A DNA stretch of 64,000 nucleotides from Paenibacillus sp. Soil787 (GTDB taxonomy: Bacteria; Bacillota; Bacilli; Paenibacillales; NBRC-103111): contig NZ_LMSP01000023.1 in the NCBI RefSeq assembly GCF_001429545.1, positions 130,747 to 194,746 on the forward strand, read 5' to 3'. Made by a program: the position numbers and the translations under genes. Shown here one piece after another: positions 53,309 to 62,279 of the stretch (the stretch's first letter is position 1; each line of letters begins with the position of its first letter). Below the pieces are notes generated by a model. The model did not search any database and was not told the origin of the DNA. It was given only the letters and a program-made list of their open reading frames with translations.

Positions 53309-54439
53309 CTATTGGAAAGCATAGACATCTTCTAATGTCAGAGCCACCTCTTTAATATCATAGCCGGCTTGTCGAATCGCTCGGATTCGCTCATCAACAG
53401 GGACAGGATCGCTGCGCAAAGCCTTCATTAACCACTGCACCCATACAGCAACGTCTTGTTTCAAACACACGAATGTGAAAAAACCTGCTCTCAGATTCGC
53501 TTCTTCCGGCAATGCATCGGATACCACACAGGGAACTCCTGCAGCTTGTGCTTCTATCAAAACCGTGGGTAAACCATCTTTGAACGAAGGGATGACCATG
53601 ACATCAAATTCCTGAAGGAGCTCAGAAATATCGTCTCGCAGTCCTAAAAGATGAACGCGGTTCTGGATCCCTTTTTGTTCAATCAATGCTAGAATCTGAG
53701 GCCGCAATGCACCATCCCCCACCAAAATAAGCCTCGCATTCGGCACCCGGTACAGCAGCTCTTCAAAAATCTCAATCAGAAATGTATGATTCTTAGCTGC
53801 GCTAAACCGTCCAATATGACCAATAATTGGCTCATCCATTGAAATATGCAATTGCTCGCGGAGCGTCATGGGTTTCTGTAATCTACTTGCAAATCGACCG
53901 ACATCTATCCCATTACGTACCATTCTGCCGCGTTTATCTTTTGACCCTTGAAACCCGAATAACGCCTGACTTATCGTGATCGAGCCGCTTACCCAATTGG
54001 TGGAAAATCGCCTTATCATGTTCCTTTTTAGCCATCGAGATATCTTAGTAGTGGAGGGAGAGTATGTATAATCACATACGCTGTGATAATGCGCAATACG
54101 AATATCAATGCCAAACAGCCTTGATGTTAACAAAGCTAAGGCACTAGCCTCATAGGTATGACTATGTAAAGCATGGAAGGGACCGTGATGCTGAATCGTC
54201 GATTTTAACTCATATATGTAACCCATCCAGCCCGCTCCAGGCTTCTGCAGGATGAATATCCTCCCACCGAATGCTCGTATTTCTTCATCATAGTCAGAAG
54301 GATTATGTGTGTGGACAACGAAATCAAATTGAATCTTTGATCGATCCATGTGCCTATACACATTCATAATAAAGCTCGACGCTTCTCCACGATTCATATC
54401 ACTAATATGATGTAATATCCGAACGGGTTGATCGCTCAA
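53309..54439 (-). CDS. Glycosyltransferase family 1 (GT4-type)
   Basis: The 376-residue protein has the GT-B fold text of GT4 enzymes: ILHHISDMNRGEASSFIMNVYRHMD, HSHTYEASALALL, RNGIDVGRFA, IIGHIGRFSAAKNHTFLIEIF, ARLILVGDG, LGLRDDISELLQEFDVMVIPSFKDGLPTVLIEAQAAGVPCVVSD (the E-x7-E region). It resembles EpsF-type exopolysaccharide transferases. It starts with a TTG (54439) behind GGGGGATG. It is isolated, with no polysaccharide cluster around it. Confidence 0.88.
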   Translation of the reverse strand: MSDQPVRILHHISDMNRGEASSFIMNVYRHMDRSKIQFDFVVHTHNPSDYDEEIRAFGGRIFILQKPGAGWMGYIYELKSTIQHHGPFHALHSHTYEASALALLTSRLFGIDIRIAHYHSVCDYTYSPSTTKISRWLKRNMIRRFSTNWVSGSITISQALFGFQGSKDKRGRMVRNGIDVGRFASRLQKPMTLREQLHISMDEPIIGHIGRFSAAKNHTFLIEIFEELLYRVPNARLILVGDGALRPQILALIEQKGIQNRVHLLGLRDDISELLQEFDVMVIPSFKDGLPTVLIEAQAAGVPCVVSDALPEEANLRAGFFTFVCLKQDVAVWVQWLMKALRSDPVPVDERIRAIRQAGYDIKEVALTLEDVYAFQ

Positions 54440-54689
54440 TACACATCCCCCTTAAAGTTGTACAGGTAATTGTTGAAAAAGCTGAATTCGTATGTTTTAG
54501 ATGAATGTAAGCCAATGGGGAAAATCAAGAGGATTAGTAAACGAAAGAGTAATTTATGTAAGCGCTATCCAAAAGAATTGTAGCATGAAACCTACAAATT
54601 TCCTACTTAAATATTAAAATTTGATAAATAACTTTAGGTCATACCATCCAAAACATGTAATAAATGAGAAAACTTCTATCGAATAGGCG

Positions 54690-54885
54690 CACGAAAACCC
54701 TGGTGCGATGGCCAGGTCCTTATCTAAACCCATACATTTGAGCATGGAGAGGGAATTGGATATGGGGTTACAACCTGTTTCTTGAAATCGTGTTTCTTTA
54801 AATTTTTTAGCGGTTATCACACGATTTCAAATACGGACACTATCGCTTTTCCACCCCATATCCTTCCCTTTTTGTTCTATTTTTG
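54690..54885. repeat. Structured intergenic element E, copy 2
   Basis: It follows the same order as copy 1: small hairpin (ACCCTGG/CCAGGT), GTCCTT, conserved unpaired block AAACCCATACATTTGAGCAT, outer helix (GGGAATTGGATATGGGG with CCCCATATCCTTCCC) and inner helix (TTGAAATCGTG with CACGATTTCAA). Relative to copy 1, paired positions change together (GTCG/CGAC to ATCG/CGAT in the inner helix; TGTGG/CCTCACA to TATGG/CCATA in the outer), keeping both stems. Confidence 0.65.
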
Positions 54886-54977
54886 CTGCCTTCTACTTTT
54901 TCTAACTTGCTGCGATGGAGCGAACTTCTCTTTGTTACCTCACGTTTGGATTGGTACCAATTCGTCATCCTCTCGTG

Positions 54978-55053
54978 TGTAAAGATGAAATATATCGTTA
55001 CAGACACGATTCCACTTCCCCTCGTATCTGTAACGATGAAAAATATCTTTACA
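54978..55053. repeat. Pair of 25-bp palindromes TGTAAMGAT-N7-ATCKTTACA
   Basis: Two inverted repeats lie at 54978-55002 and 55029-55053, starts 51 bases apart. Arms are TGTAAAGAT/ATCGTTACA and TGTAACGAT/ATCTTTACA. They may be operator sites. A weaker TGTAACAATATAAATC follows. The arrangement echoes the palindrome array downstream of the first element E. The surrounding 54440-55260 holds no gene. Confidence 0.6.
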
Positions 55054-55270
55054 GCTTGCGCACTGGCTGTATGTTGTCGCACACTTTGTAACAATATAAA
55101 TCTGAATTGGCTACATCCACTCCCATTGGAAAATGTACAGTATTCTAAGGGACGGTAGCTGAAAAGAAGAGTTCATCTGTACGTTTTCAAGTACTAATAT
55201 TGACGACCTAGCCAAAAGGAGATCTCTCATGCCTCAGAAAACTTATACTTTCTTATAATTTTAACAAAAT

Positions 55271-55304
55271 ACCGAGAGACCTTCGGATAAGAAAGCATCT
55301 CGGT
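55271..55304 (-). terminator. Terminator of the Gly/His/Pro-rich protein gene
   Basis: ACCGAGA and TCTCGGT arms, with AT-rich sequence beyond, lie about 35 bases past the stop at 55337. Confidence 0.55.
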
Positions 55305-55336
55305 TCTTAAACCTTATCCTGTTGGAATTATATCGA

Positions 55337-55723
55337 CTAAATACCTGGATAACCCGGGGAATATGGTGGATATGGATAAGTCTGGTATGGATATGGACAT
55401 TGACATAGATAGTCCTGGTATGGATATGGACATGGACATGTTGGATATGGATATGGATAGTAAGGCTGTGTCGCATATAAATAAGGGGCTACAACGATCG
55501 GCAGCAGATTGTTCACTCCACCATGTCCAAAGTGATGAAACCCGCCATGCCCCGGGAAGCCATGATGACCAGGACCTCCGAATCCTGGCCCAACATGACT
55601 GGGGCCAATATGACCAGGACCGCCATGACCGGGACCGCCATGACCAGGACCGCCATGACCAGGTCCACCGCCGTGAGGTCCACCTACTGGTGGACGAAAT
55701 TCTTGCTCTTCTGGTTTCGTCAT
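55337..55723 (-). CDS. Low-complexity Gly/His/Pro- then Tyr/Pro-rich protein, coat-like
   Basis: The 128-residue protein has four short GPGHGGPGHGG-type repeats followed by GFPGHGGFHHFGHGG. A short hydrophobic linker (NNLLPIVVAPYLYA) then leads to a Tyr/Pro/Cys-rich tail (YPYPYPTCPCPYPYQ). Such composition is typical of spore coat and exosporium proteins in Bacillales; His and Cys could bind metal or crosslink. The ribosome site is weak (TAGAAG). The same DNA has long open frames in other phases, a by-product of repeats, but this frame is the only one with a clear organised protein. Confidence 0.65.
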   Translation of the reverse strand: MTKPEEQEFRPPVGGPHGGGPGHGGPGHGGPGHGGPGHIGPSHVGPGFGGPGHHGFPGHGGFHHFGHGGVNNLLPIVVAPYLYATQPYYPYPYPTCPCPYPYQDYLCQCPYPYQTYPYPPYSPGYPGI

Positions 55724-55848
55724 CTTCTAGATCACTCACATTCCTGTATAGTTAATTGCCTACAATATTGTATGTGTGCAATTGCCTATTTGGTGACCAC
55801 TTCTTCAAAAAATTAGCGTTAACTTTCATATGCTTTGTAACAATCTTA

Positions 55849-56166
55849 TTACTTCCGGTCTTTCCAGATATCGCAAAGGCCAACGAAAAAAACAACAATT
55901 GTCGTGATCACTATAAAACGAATATCCCATGCATTCGGAAAATCATTCACCTGAGTACCCGAAGCACGGAGAACAAGAACAAACAAGAGCAGTACTAAAT
56001 CAAAAAACATACAGTAGGCCATACGAGCTGAAAGCTTATGAAGCGGTAGTTTGTCCAACATCTTGCCGAATCCAAAGACGTCTGACCATCTTCCGGGTTC
56101 TTTGGATTTTTTCTGGGGGGAATTGTCCTCTTGTCGATCAGAGATCGGCTTTTGCTCGTTTTGCAT
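55849..56166 (-). CDS. Small membrane protein
   Basis: The protein has a charged N-terminus (MQNEQKPISDRQEDNSPQKK) and two hydrophobic segments, near the middle (MAYCMFFDLVLLLFVLVL) and the end (FIVITTIVVFFVGLCDI). The ATG at 56166 lies inside the end of the upstream gene in another frame; a start at 56202 is also possible. It is unrecognised and probably coupled to its neighbour. Confidence 0.5.
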   Translation of the reverse strand: MQNEQKPISDRQEDNSPQKKSKEPGRWSDVFGFGKMLDKLPLHKLSARMAYCMFFDLVLLLFVLVLRASGTQVNDFPNAWDIRFIVITTIVVFFVGLCDIWKDRK

Positions 56167-56359
56167 CTTTCTTGCCAGCACCTTGCGTAGACTCATAGAC
56201 ATCTAACCACATCAGGATGGCTCCGACGAGGCTAAATCCCGCTATACATATTCCCCCCAAAGGAGTTAATAACCCCACCTCCCAAGTCATCACGAAAGCT
56301 AGAAAACTCACTACAAGTAAAAGAACTGCACCTGTCTTTTTCATTGAGTTGCCTATCAT
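56138..56359 (-). CDS. Small two-transmembrane protein
   Basis: From the ATG at 56359 (MIGNSMKKTGAVLLLVVSFLAF), behind GGGAGG, the 73-residue protein has two hydrophobic segments and a Lys-rich end (GAGKKDAKRAKADL). It overlaps the next membrane-protein gene by about 29 bases. No family is recognised. Confidence 0.5.
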   Translation of the reverse strand: MIGNSMKKTGAVLLLVVSFLAFVMTWEVGLLTPLGGICIAGFSLVGAILMWLDVYESTQGAGKKDAKRAKADL

Positions 56360-56615
56360 AATCTCTTGCACCTCCCTTATCGTAAGATCTTATAGTATAT
56401 GAGAGATTGCTAGATTCGGTGATAGACGGTAGACGGTGCCCTTTACAAACAAGGATAAACGACTCCTTCGTCCTTCAGGGACGAGCGCGTTTGTCAAGGT
56501 AGATGCGAAGCAAAAGTATAAAACTTATACTTTACTCTCTGCCCTGAAAATTAAAAATTTTCATTCATCAGTGGTGCCGCAACGCGGCATGGAAGTCTTA
56601 TCTAATGAAAAAAAA

Positions 56616-56642
56616 GGACCTGAGGGGTACCGCCTCAAGTCC
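56616..56642 (-). terminator. Terminator of prkA
   Basis: On the minus strand GGACTTGAGG and CCTCAGGTCC form a 10-base stem followed by TTTTTTTT, 22 bases beyond the stop. Confidence 0.9.
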
Positions 56643-56663
56643 GTTTCACTCCACTATGAAGTT

Positions 56664-58559
56664 TTATCTGTTCAGCAAGCTCCCTACATAACGCAGCAGC
56701 TCATTCGCACATACAGGGCAATATCCGTGCTCATCAATCAATTGTTTGGTCACATCATTAATTTTCTTCAACTGCTTTTCATCCGGTGTCTTCGTGGAAG
56801 TCGTTATTTTCACGATATCTTTCAAATCAGCGAAAAGCTTCTTCTCAATCGCTTCACGCAGCCGTTCGTGGCTGCTGTAATCGAATTTCCGGCCTTTACG
56901 GGAATAGGATGAAATGCGGATCAGAATTTCTTCTCGGAATGCTTTCTTCGCATTTTCAGAAATGCCGATTTGCTCTTCAATCGAGCGCATCAGCCGCTCA
57001 TCTGGATCCATTTCCTCACCGGTTAGAGGATCCTTAATTTTCCCCCAATTACAGTAAGCTTCAATATTATCGAGATAGTTATCGAAAATAGTTTTGGCTG
57101 ACTCTTCGAAGGAGTAAACGAACGCTTTCTGCACTTCTTTCTTAGCAATATCATCGTATTCCTTGCGCGCCACGGAAATGAAATTGAGGAACCGTTCACG
57201 CTCATCCTTCGTAATCGACGGATGCTGATCCAAACCATCCTTCAGGGCCCGCAGGACATCTAGCGCGTTAATGCACTGAAGATCTTGGCGAATCAATGCA
57301 CTTGAAATGCGGTTAATGACATAACGCGGATCGATGCCGCTCATACCTTCTTCTTGGTATTCATTCTGCATTTCTTTGAGGTCCGCTTCCTTATAACCTT
57401 CCACAACTTCACCATCATACATGCGCATTTTCTTGACTAAATCCATCCCTTGCTTCTTCGTTTCTTTCAAACGGGTAAGAATGGAGAAAATCGCAGCAAC
57501 CCGGAGCGCGTGCGGAGCAATATGAATGTGAGACATATCACTCTGTCCGATCAGCTTGTAGTAAATTTTTTCTTCATCCGAAACCCGAAGGTTATACGGA
57601 ATTGGCATCACAATCATCCGCGACTGCAAAGCCTCATTTTTCTTGTTCGCAATAAAAGATTTATACTCGGTTTCATTCGTATGCGCAATGATCAGCTCAT
57701 CGGCGCTAATGAGAGCGAATCGTCCTGCCTTAAAGTTGCCCTCTTGTGTGAGAGACAATAAGTTCCAAAGGAATTTCTCATCGCATTTCAGCATTTCCTG
57801 AAACTCCATGATCCCCCGGTTTGCCTTATTCAGCTCCCCGTCGAACCGATAGGCACGCGGATCGGATTCGGAACCAAACTCCGTGATGGTGGAGAAGTCT
57901 ATGCTTCCCGTCAAATCGGCAATATCCTGTGATTTCGGATCGGATGGACTGAACGTACCGATTCCTACACGCGCTTCTTCTGAAACGAACACACGCTCAA
58001 CATGAACATCTTCAATACAGCCGTTGTACTCGGTCTTTAAACGCATTTGACAGGAAGGACACAAGCTGCCTTCAATCTTTACGCCCAGCTCTCGCTCGAT
58101 CTCGGGACGCAGCTCCATAGGGATAAGATGAAGCGGTTCCTCGTGCATCGGACACCCTTTAATCGCATAGACAGCCCCTAAGTCAGTTCTAGCAAATTGC
58201 TCCAGCCCTCTTTTCAGCATGGTCACAATGGTTGATTTACCACCGCTTACAGGACCCATCAGCAGTAATATCCGCTTACGAACATCCAATCGACGGGCAG
58301 CGGAATGGAAATATTCTTCCACCAGCTTCTCAATGGCCCGGTCCAAGCCGAAAATCTCTTTGTTGAAGAATTTGTAGGATTTGTGCCCGACTTGGTCATT
58401 GATTCCTTGCGATGCAATCATATCATAGACCCTTGAATGCGCTGTTCTCGCGAGTCCAGGATTTTTGCGAAGCAATTCTATGTACTCCGCGAACGTACCG
58501 GTCCAGCTCAATGAATCCTTCTCCGTACGATGCTCCGAAATTCTTTTGAATATGTCCAT
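56664..58559 (-). CDS. prkA: PrkA-type AAA+ serine protein kinase/protease
   Basis: PrkA is a sporulation-associated AAA+ protein, described as a serine kinase and in B. subtilis as a protease. The 631-residue length is normal. It has an N-terminal PrkA AAA domain with Walker A LMGPVSGGKST (101-111), a zinc-like CPMHEEPLHL...CPSCQMRL segment and the Walker B region LSLTQEGNFKAG, with ALISADELIIAHTNE. A C-terminal kinase-like domain follows. AAAGGAGGTACCC precedes the ATG. It is usually beside yhbH and spoVR; here it is 36 kb away and transcribed alone. Confidence 0.94.
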   Translation of the reverse strand: MDIFKRISEHRTEKDSLSWTGTFAEYIELLRKNPGLARTAHSRVYDMIASQGINDQVGHKSYKFFNKEIFGLDRAIEKLVEEYFHSAARRLDVRKRILLLMGPVSGGKSTIVTMLKRGLEQFARTDLGAVYAIKGCPMHEEPLHLIPMELRPEIERELGVKIEGSLCPSCQMRLKTEYNGCIEDVHVERVFVSEEARVGIGTFSPSDPKSQDIADLTGSIDFSTITEFGSESDPRAYRFDGELNKANRGIMEFQEMLKCDEKFLWNLLSLTQEGNFKAGRFALISADELIIAHTNETEYKSFIANKKNEALQSRMIVMPIPYNLRVSDEEKIYYKLIGQSDMSHIHIAPHALRVAAIFSILTRLKETKKQGMDLVKKMRMYDGEVVEGYKEADLKEMQNEYQEEGMSGIDPRYVINRISSALIRQDLQCINALDVLRALKDGLDQHPSITKDERERFLNFISVARKEYDDIAKKEVQKAFVYSFEESAKTIFDNYLDNIEAYCNWGKIKDPLTGEEMDPDERLMRSIEEQIGISENAKKAFREEILIRISSYSRKGRKFDYSSHERLREAIEKKLFADLKDIVKITTSTKTPDEKQLKKINDVTKQLIDEHGYCPVCANELLRYVGSLLNR

Positions 58560-58823
58560 GGGTACCTCCTTTCACTGCTGCCTTTCTTAACTAGGTCAGC
58601 TCGTGATGGTGAATTGTGTACTACAATCCTATGCACTCATGGAAGATAACTTGCCCGAAATTTTTTTAACTGTAATGGATTTCTCGCTTTACAATTTTTG
58701 TTAACGTTATGGATTAGCAGTCGCGAATAAGCTGCTCGTCCTGCTGAATCGCAGATGATTATTTACTAAAATGTGCATAAGTTTTGCCCGCTTCAACGCT
58801 AAACTCCACAACTGAGTGCGTTC

Positions 58824-58992
58824 CATTGGAGTAAATCCAATAGAAGTCTGTCTCCGGACGATGAATCAGCCATTTGGTTGGATAAAATCCAATGGAATGA
58901 CGATTTTCAGAGCTTGAGAGAGCATTGGATTGGATTTAGTCCAATGGAGCCAATGGAGTTGCAATTTTCGTCCTGAGAATCTAATCGGATGA
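58824..58992. repeat. Dispersed repeat family B, copy 2
   Basis: This matches the family B copy at 2168, with three TTGGA-N5-TCCAA palindromes (around 58826, 58878 and 58929), GTCTGTCTCCGGACG, and a TCGTCCTGA...TCTAATCGGATG end. It has an insertion of about 10 bases duplicating CCAATGGAG. It ends six bases before the araM terminator. The rest of 58560-58823 is prkA leader and shows nothing else. Confidence 0.75.
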
Positions 58993-58997
58993 GCAAA

Positions 58998-59046
58998 AAG
59001 GCTGCCTCCTCAAGTAAGTAGATCTATCTACTTGAGGGACAGCCTT
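58998..59046 (-). terminator. Terminator of araM
   Basis: AAGGCTG-CCTCCTCAAGTA and TACTTGAGGGACAGCCTT arms form a long hairpin; on the minus strand the downstream side is TTTTTGC. It ends 18 bases beyond the stop. Confidence 0.75.
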
Positions 59047-59063
59047 ATATAAAGATAAAGCGT

Positions 59064-60368
59064 CTACAGCAAACGCTGTAAACGTAGGATCGTGAATCGG
59101 TTGCGCACGAAAAGCGCATCCTGCAGGGACGCCTCCACCAGCTCCAGCTCCACACCGAGCTGCTCCGGCGTTACCGGTCCCTGCACGGCCTCGAGCCATG
59201 CGATGAGCTGCGATGGCAGCGGGACCGCTCGGGCGATGCCTTGCACATCGCCCCACTTCTCCGCGATGCGCGCCTTCAGCGCCTCCGCATCGACAGCCGT
59301 GCCATTCGCCGGGAAATTCTCGGCGATGACCTGCTCGGCCATGTCCCCATAGACCTGCCGGATGCGATCCGCATCCGCAAGGTCACTAGGGACATCGCCT
59401 TGCGCTAGGCGCGCATCGGCCTCGTCGGCCGTGAGCCCCTGCAGCGCCGCATAGCGCTGCGCCATGAGCACGGTCGCGACGCCGACCTTCGCGCCGTGCA
59501 GCAGCGCCCGGCGGCGCTGCTGCAGTAGCACCATCTCCCAGTAGTGGGAGAGATGGTGCTCAGCCCCGGAGGCCGGCCGCGAATGGCCGACCAAGAGCAT
59601 GGAAAGGCCTGATAGAATCAGGCCTTCCATGAGCCGGAGCAAGCCGAGATCGGTGCGCTGCGCGATCTCGGCTAGATGAGCCGTGCAAAGCTCCACGGCT
59701 TCCAGCGTCAACCGAGCGCTCAGCTCGCAGTAGTGCTCGCCGAGGAGCACACGGCCAAGCGACCAGTCGGCCAGCGACGTGTGCTTGCCGAGCATATCGC
59801 CCAGGCCGGCCGCGATCATCGCCTGCGGCGCCTTCGCCAGCACTGCGAGGTCGGCGAAGATGGCCTCCGGCGCGCAGGCCGGGATCGTCTGCTTGAAGCC
59901 GCGGACGATGAGCGGCGCGCCCACTGACGCGAAGCCGTCCACCGACGGCGCCGTCGGCACAGACAAGAACGGCCGCTTCGTGCGATGCGCCACGAAGCGC
60001 ACAATATCGTGGACGGTACCCGCGCCCACGGCAACCAACACCTCCGATGAAAGAGGCGTGTCCAGCATCACCTGGACAATCGCTTCTTCATCGGCCGCTA
60101 CTTCCCCCATCGCGTTCTCACCAATCACGCTGAGGCTCACTTTCACCTGCGCGGCTTCCAGCAGCTCGCGCAGCTTCTCCCCAGCCGCTTGATACGTCCT
60201 CCCGTCCGCGACAAGCGTTACTCCCCCATAGCCGGCTTCTTTCACATACCCGGCTACCTGCGTCAGCGCATCCCGTTCAATAACAATGCGCCGAATCGGC
60301 ACTTCGTGCCGCAACCCACAAGCGCAATCCAGACTCTTTCCCAACCAGGCATCCAATATCTCACTCAT
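59064..60368 (-). CDS. araM: sn-Glycerol-1-phosphate dehydrogenase (AraM-like)
   Basis: AraM/EgsA reduces dihydroxyacetone phosphate to sn-glycerol-1-phosphate with NAD(P)H; in Bacillus it feeds heptaprenylglyceryl phosphate synthesis. The 434-residue protein starts at the ATG at 60368 (MSEILDAWLGKSLDC). It shows GAGTVHDIVRFVAHRTKRPFLSVPTAPSVDGFAS, AGLGDMLGKHTSLADW, RPASGAEHHLSHYWE and HGAKVGVAT, including metal-binding Asp and His positions of the family. Its coding region is distinctly G/C-richer than its neighbours, a possible sign of transfer or strong codon bias. The usual arabinose genes are absent nearby. Confidence 0.87.
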   Translation of the reverse strand: MSEILDAWLGKSLDCACGLRHEVPIRRIVIERDALTQVAGYVKEAGYGGVTLVADGRTYQAAGEKLRELLEAAQVKVSLSVIGENAMGEVAADEEAIVQVMLDTPLSSEVLVAVGAGTVHDIVRFVAHRTKRPFLSVPTAPSVDGFASVGAPLIVRGFKQTIPACAPEAIFADLAVLAKAPQAMIAAGLGDMLGKHTSLADWSLGRVLLGEHYCELSARLTLEAVELCTAHLAEIAQRTDLGLLRLMEGLILSGLSMLLVGHSRPASGAEHHLSHYWEMVLLQQRRRALLHGAKVGVATVLMAQRYAALQGLTADEADARLAQGDVPSDLADADRIRQVYGDMAEQVIAENFPANGTAVDAEALKARIAEKWGDVQGIARAVPLPSQLIAWLEAVQGPVTPEQLGVELELVEASLQDALFVRNRFTILRLQRLL

Positions 60369-60516
60369 CCCACGCATCCTCCTCTGTCTACTGGCTCTAC
60401 CGATCCGTCCCAACATGTACGTACAAGTGATTCTTCCCTATTCTAGCAAAAGCTATGCTATAATGGAACACATTCTGGCTGCAATTCTTGTAACTAGAGA
60501 GGAGATCATTAACCTC

Positions 60517-61263
60517 ATGCCTATCCAAACAGAAACGGAGCTTTACGCTCCGATTAAACAATATTTCGAGCAGCGAGGATACACCGTCCGCGCCGAGATT
60601 AAGCATTGCGACTTAGTTGCCATACGCGGTGATGAGACGCCAATCATTGTCGAATTGAAAAAAAGCTTTAATATTCCGCTCCTCGTGCAAGGTATCGATC
60701 GCTTGCGGCTGACGGATCAGGTCTATGTCGCTTTCGAGCTTCCCAATAAAGGACGTGCGCCTCATCGACTGCAATGGGAAGAGATTCGACGTTTATGCCG
60801 CATGCTCGGTCTAGGCGTCCTGACCGTTCAATTTTTCAAACGCAAACAGCCCGCAGTTGATCTCGTCTGCGAGCCTACTCCCTATCTATTACGCCCGAAT
60901 AAGCGAGCTGCCTTGAAAGTTGTCAATGAATTTCATGAACGCAGCGGGGACTACAACGTCGGAGGCAGCTCTCAGCAGAAGCTCATGACCGCCTACCGCG
61001 AGAAATCACTTCATTGCGCCTACCTAATGCGTCAGCATGGACCACTCAGTCCACGTCAGCTTCGCGAATTCACAAGCAATAAAGCCGTAAGCTCCCTGCT
61101 TCAGAAAAACTACTACCGTTGGTTCGTACGCCAAAGCCGCGGCATATATCATATTACTCCACTTGGGGAGCAGGCGTTAGCAGAGTATGCCCATGTTGTA
61201 ACTGCTTTTCCAGGGGCGGAAACGTCCGACACGTCTACAATCCTAGCTACTATAAACCCTTAA
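60517..61263 (+). CDS. DUF2161 PD-(D/E)XK-type phosphodiesterase-like protein
   Basis: The 248-residue protein starts at the ATG at 60517 (MPIQTETELYAPIKQYFEQRGY), with AGAGAGGAG upstream at a slightly long distance. The nuclease-like core reads Asp32 (HCDLVAIRG), Glu46 and Lys48 (IIVELKKS). Its C-terminal half has a helix-turn-helix-like segment (LSPRQLREFTSNKAVSSLLQKNYYRWF). This is the DUF2161 family, of unknown substrate. It is divergent from araM and ends 1-4 bases across the convergent flavoprotein gene, so the two stops overlap. Confidence 0.8.
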   Translation: MPIQTETELYAPIKQYFEQRGYTVRAEIKHCDLVAIRGDETPIIVELKKSFNIPLLVQGIDRLRLTDQVYVAFELPNKGRAPHRLQWEEIRRLCRMLGLGVLTVQFFKRKQPAVDLVCEPTPYLLRPNKRAALKVVNEFHERSGDYNVGGSSQQKLMTAYREKSLHCAYLMRQHGPLSPRQLREFTSNKAVSSLLQKNYYRWFVRQSRGIYHITPLGEQALAEYAHVVTAFPGAETSDTSTILATINP

Positions 61264-62210
61264 GAGCGAACTACAACGCGATGTATGTTCGCTTTTTCCT
61301 TCAACATCAGCAGTGCTTTGTTCATCCAAATCGCCGCTTGAGCCCCTTCTCCCATGGCAATTGTCACTTGCTCAGCATGGACACCTACGTCCCCAGCTGC
61401 CCAGACGAACGGCACACTCGTCATTTTACTGCGAGGGTCCGTTACAATGTGGCGATTCTCCATTCGCTCCGCGCCTAGTTGCCGGGCCAAATCCGACTTC
61501 ACTTCATTCCCGCCGAAAGCGATAAATCCACGATCCGCAGCGATTCGCTCCCCATTTGCCAAAACAATACCGCGAAATAAGCCACTCGCTTCAGCTATCA
61601 CCTCATGAATATCTTCCGCGACATAGGTGATTCGCTTTTCCTTCAGCTTTGCTAATAGCTCGCTCTTCACAGTTTTCTGCTCATGATTCACATAGGTCAG
61701 CTTGTCCGTACGCGTACTTAGCGTCAAGGCCATTCCCGCTCCTGAATCACCAGAACCCATCACAATGGTCTGTTTGTTTTTAATCTCATAGCCATCACAA
61801 TCTGGACAGACATAAACAGTCAACCCTAGACAATTTTTCAGATTAGGCAGCTCGGGAATACGGTCCAGAAGTCCTGTAGCCAAAAGTAAAGTTGGGGCTT
61901 CATATCCCTTACCCGACTTCCCCCATAGCTCAAATCCATCCCCAGGTTTACCTTTGTTTACAGCTTGAACGACTTCATCTTTAGCGAAAGTTACACCCAG
62001 CTTCTCAGCTTGAAGCTTCCCTAGTCGGCGAAGCTCTTCACCCGATACACCATCCGGCCACCCCAAAAGGTTATGATAGCTTTTACATAAGGTAGACCGG
62101 CCATAGCCGGCGTCTATAACAAGCACACGATGCTCATATCTCCCTAATTGAATGGCCGCTTGGAGTCCAGCAATACCTCCGCCAACAATCATGCTGTCAT
62201 ACTGCTCCAT
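61260..62210 (-). CDS. Thioredoxin reductase-like FAD/NAD(P) oxidoreductase
   Basis: The 316-residue flavoprotein has an FAD-binding VGGGIAGLQAA motif (9-19), a CxxC at 135-138 (VYVCPDCDGYE), an NADPH-binding VMGSGDSGAG, and the C-terminal WAAGDVG FAD motif. The CPDC disulfide in the NADPH domain is that of low-molecular-weight thioredoxin reductases. There is no adjacent thioredoxin. It may be a TrxR paralogue or a ferredoxin/bacilliredoxin reductase. Confidence 0.82.
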   Translation of the reverse strand: MEQYDSMIVGGGIAGLQAAIQLGRYEHRVLVIDAGYGRSTLCKSYHNLLGWPDGVSGEELRRLGKLQAEKLGVTFAKDEVVQAVNKGKPGDGFELWGKSGKGYEAPTLLLATGLLDRIPELPNLKNCLGLTVYVCPDCDGYEIKNKQTIVMGSGDSGAGMALTLSTRTDKLTYVNHEQKTVKSELLAKLKEKRITYVAEDIHEVIAEASGLFRGIVLANGERIAADRGFIAFGGNEVKSDLARQLGAERMENRHIVTDPRSKMTSVPFVWAAGDVGVHAEQVTIAMGEGAQAAIWMNKALLMLKEKANIHRVVVRS

Positions 62211-62279
62211 AACCGCACGTCCTCTTCTCCTGTCATCTACTCCCTAGGATATCCGAGTTAACGCGCTTTCATGCTCGGC

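Noticed and set aside
55363-55816. Asp/Met/Arg-rich plus-strand frames over the coat-like gene
   Set aside because: Repeat DNA keeps several frames open. Only the minus-strand frame gives an organised Gly/His/Pro then Tyr/Pro protein with a terminator behind it.
59676-60192. Long plus-strand frames over araM
   Set aside because: These arise from the high G/C content of araM on the opposite strand. The araM frame carries clear enzyme motifs and the others do not.
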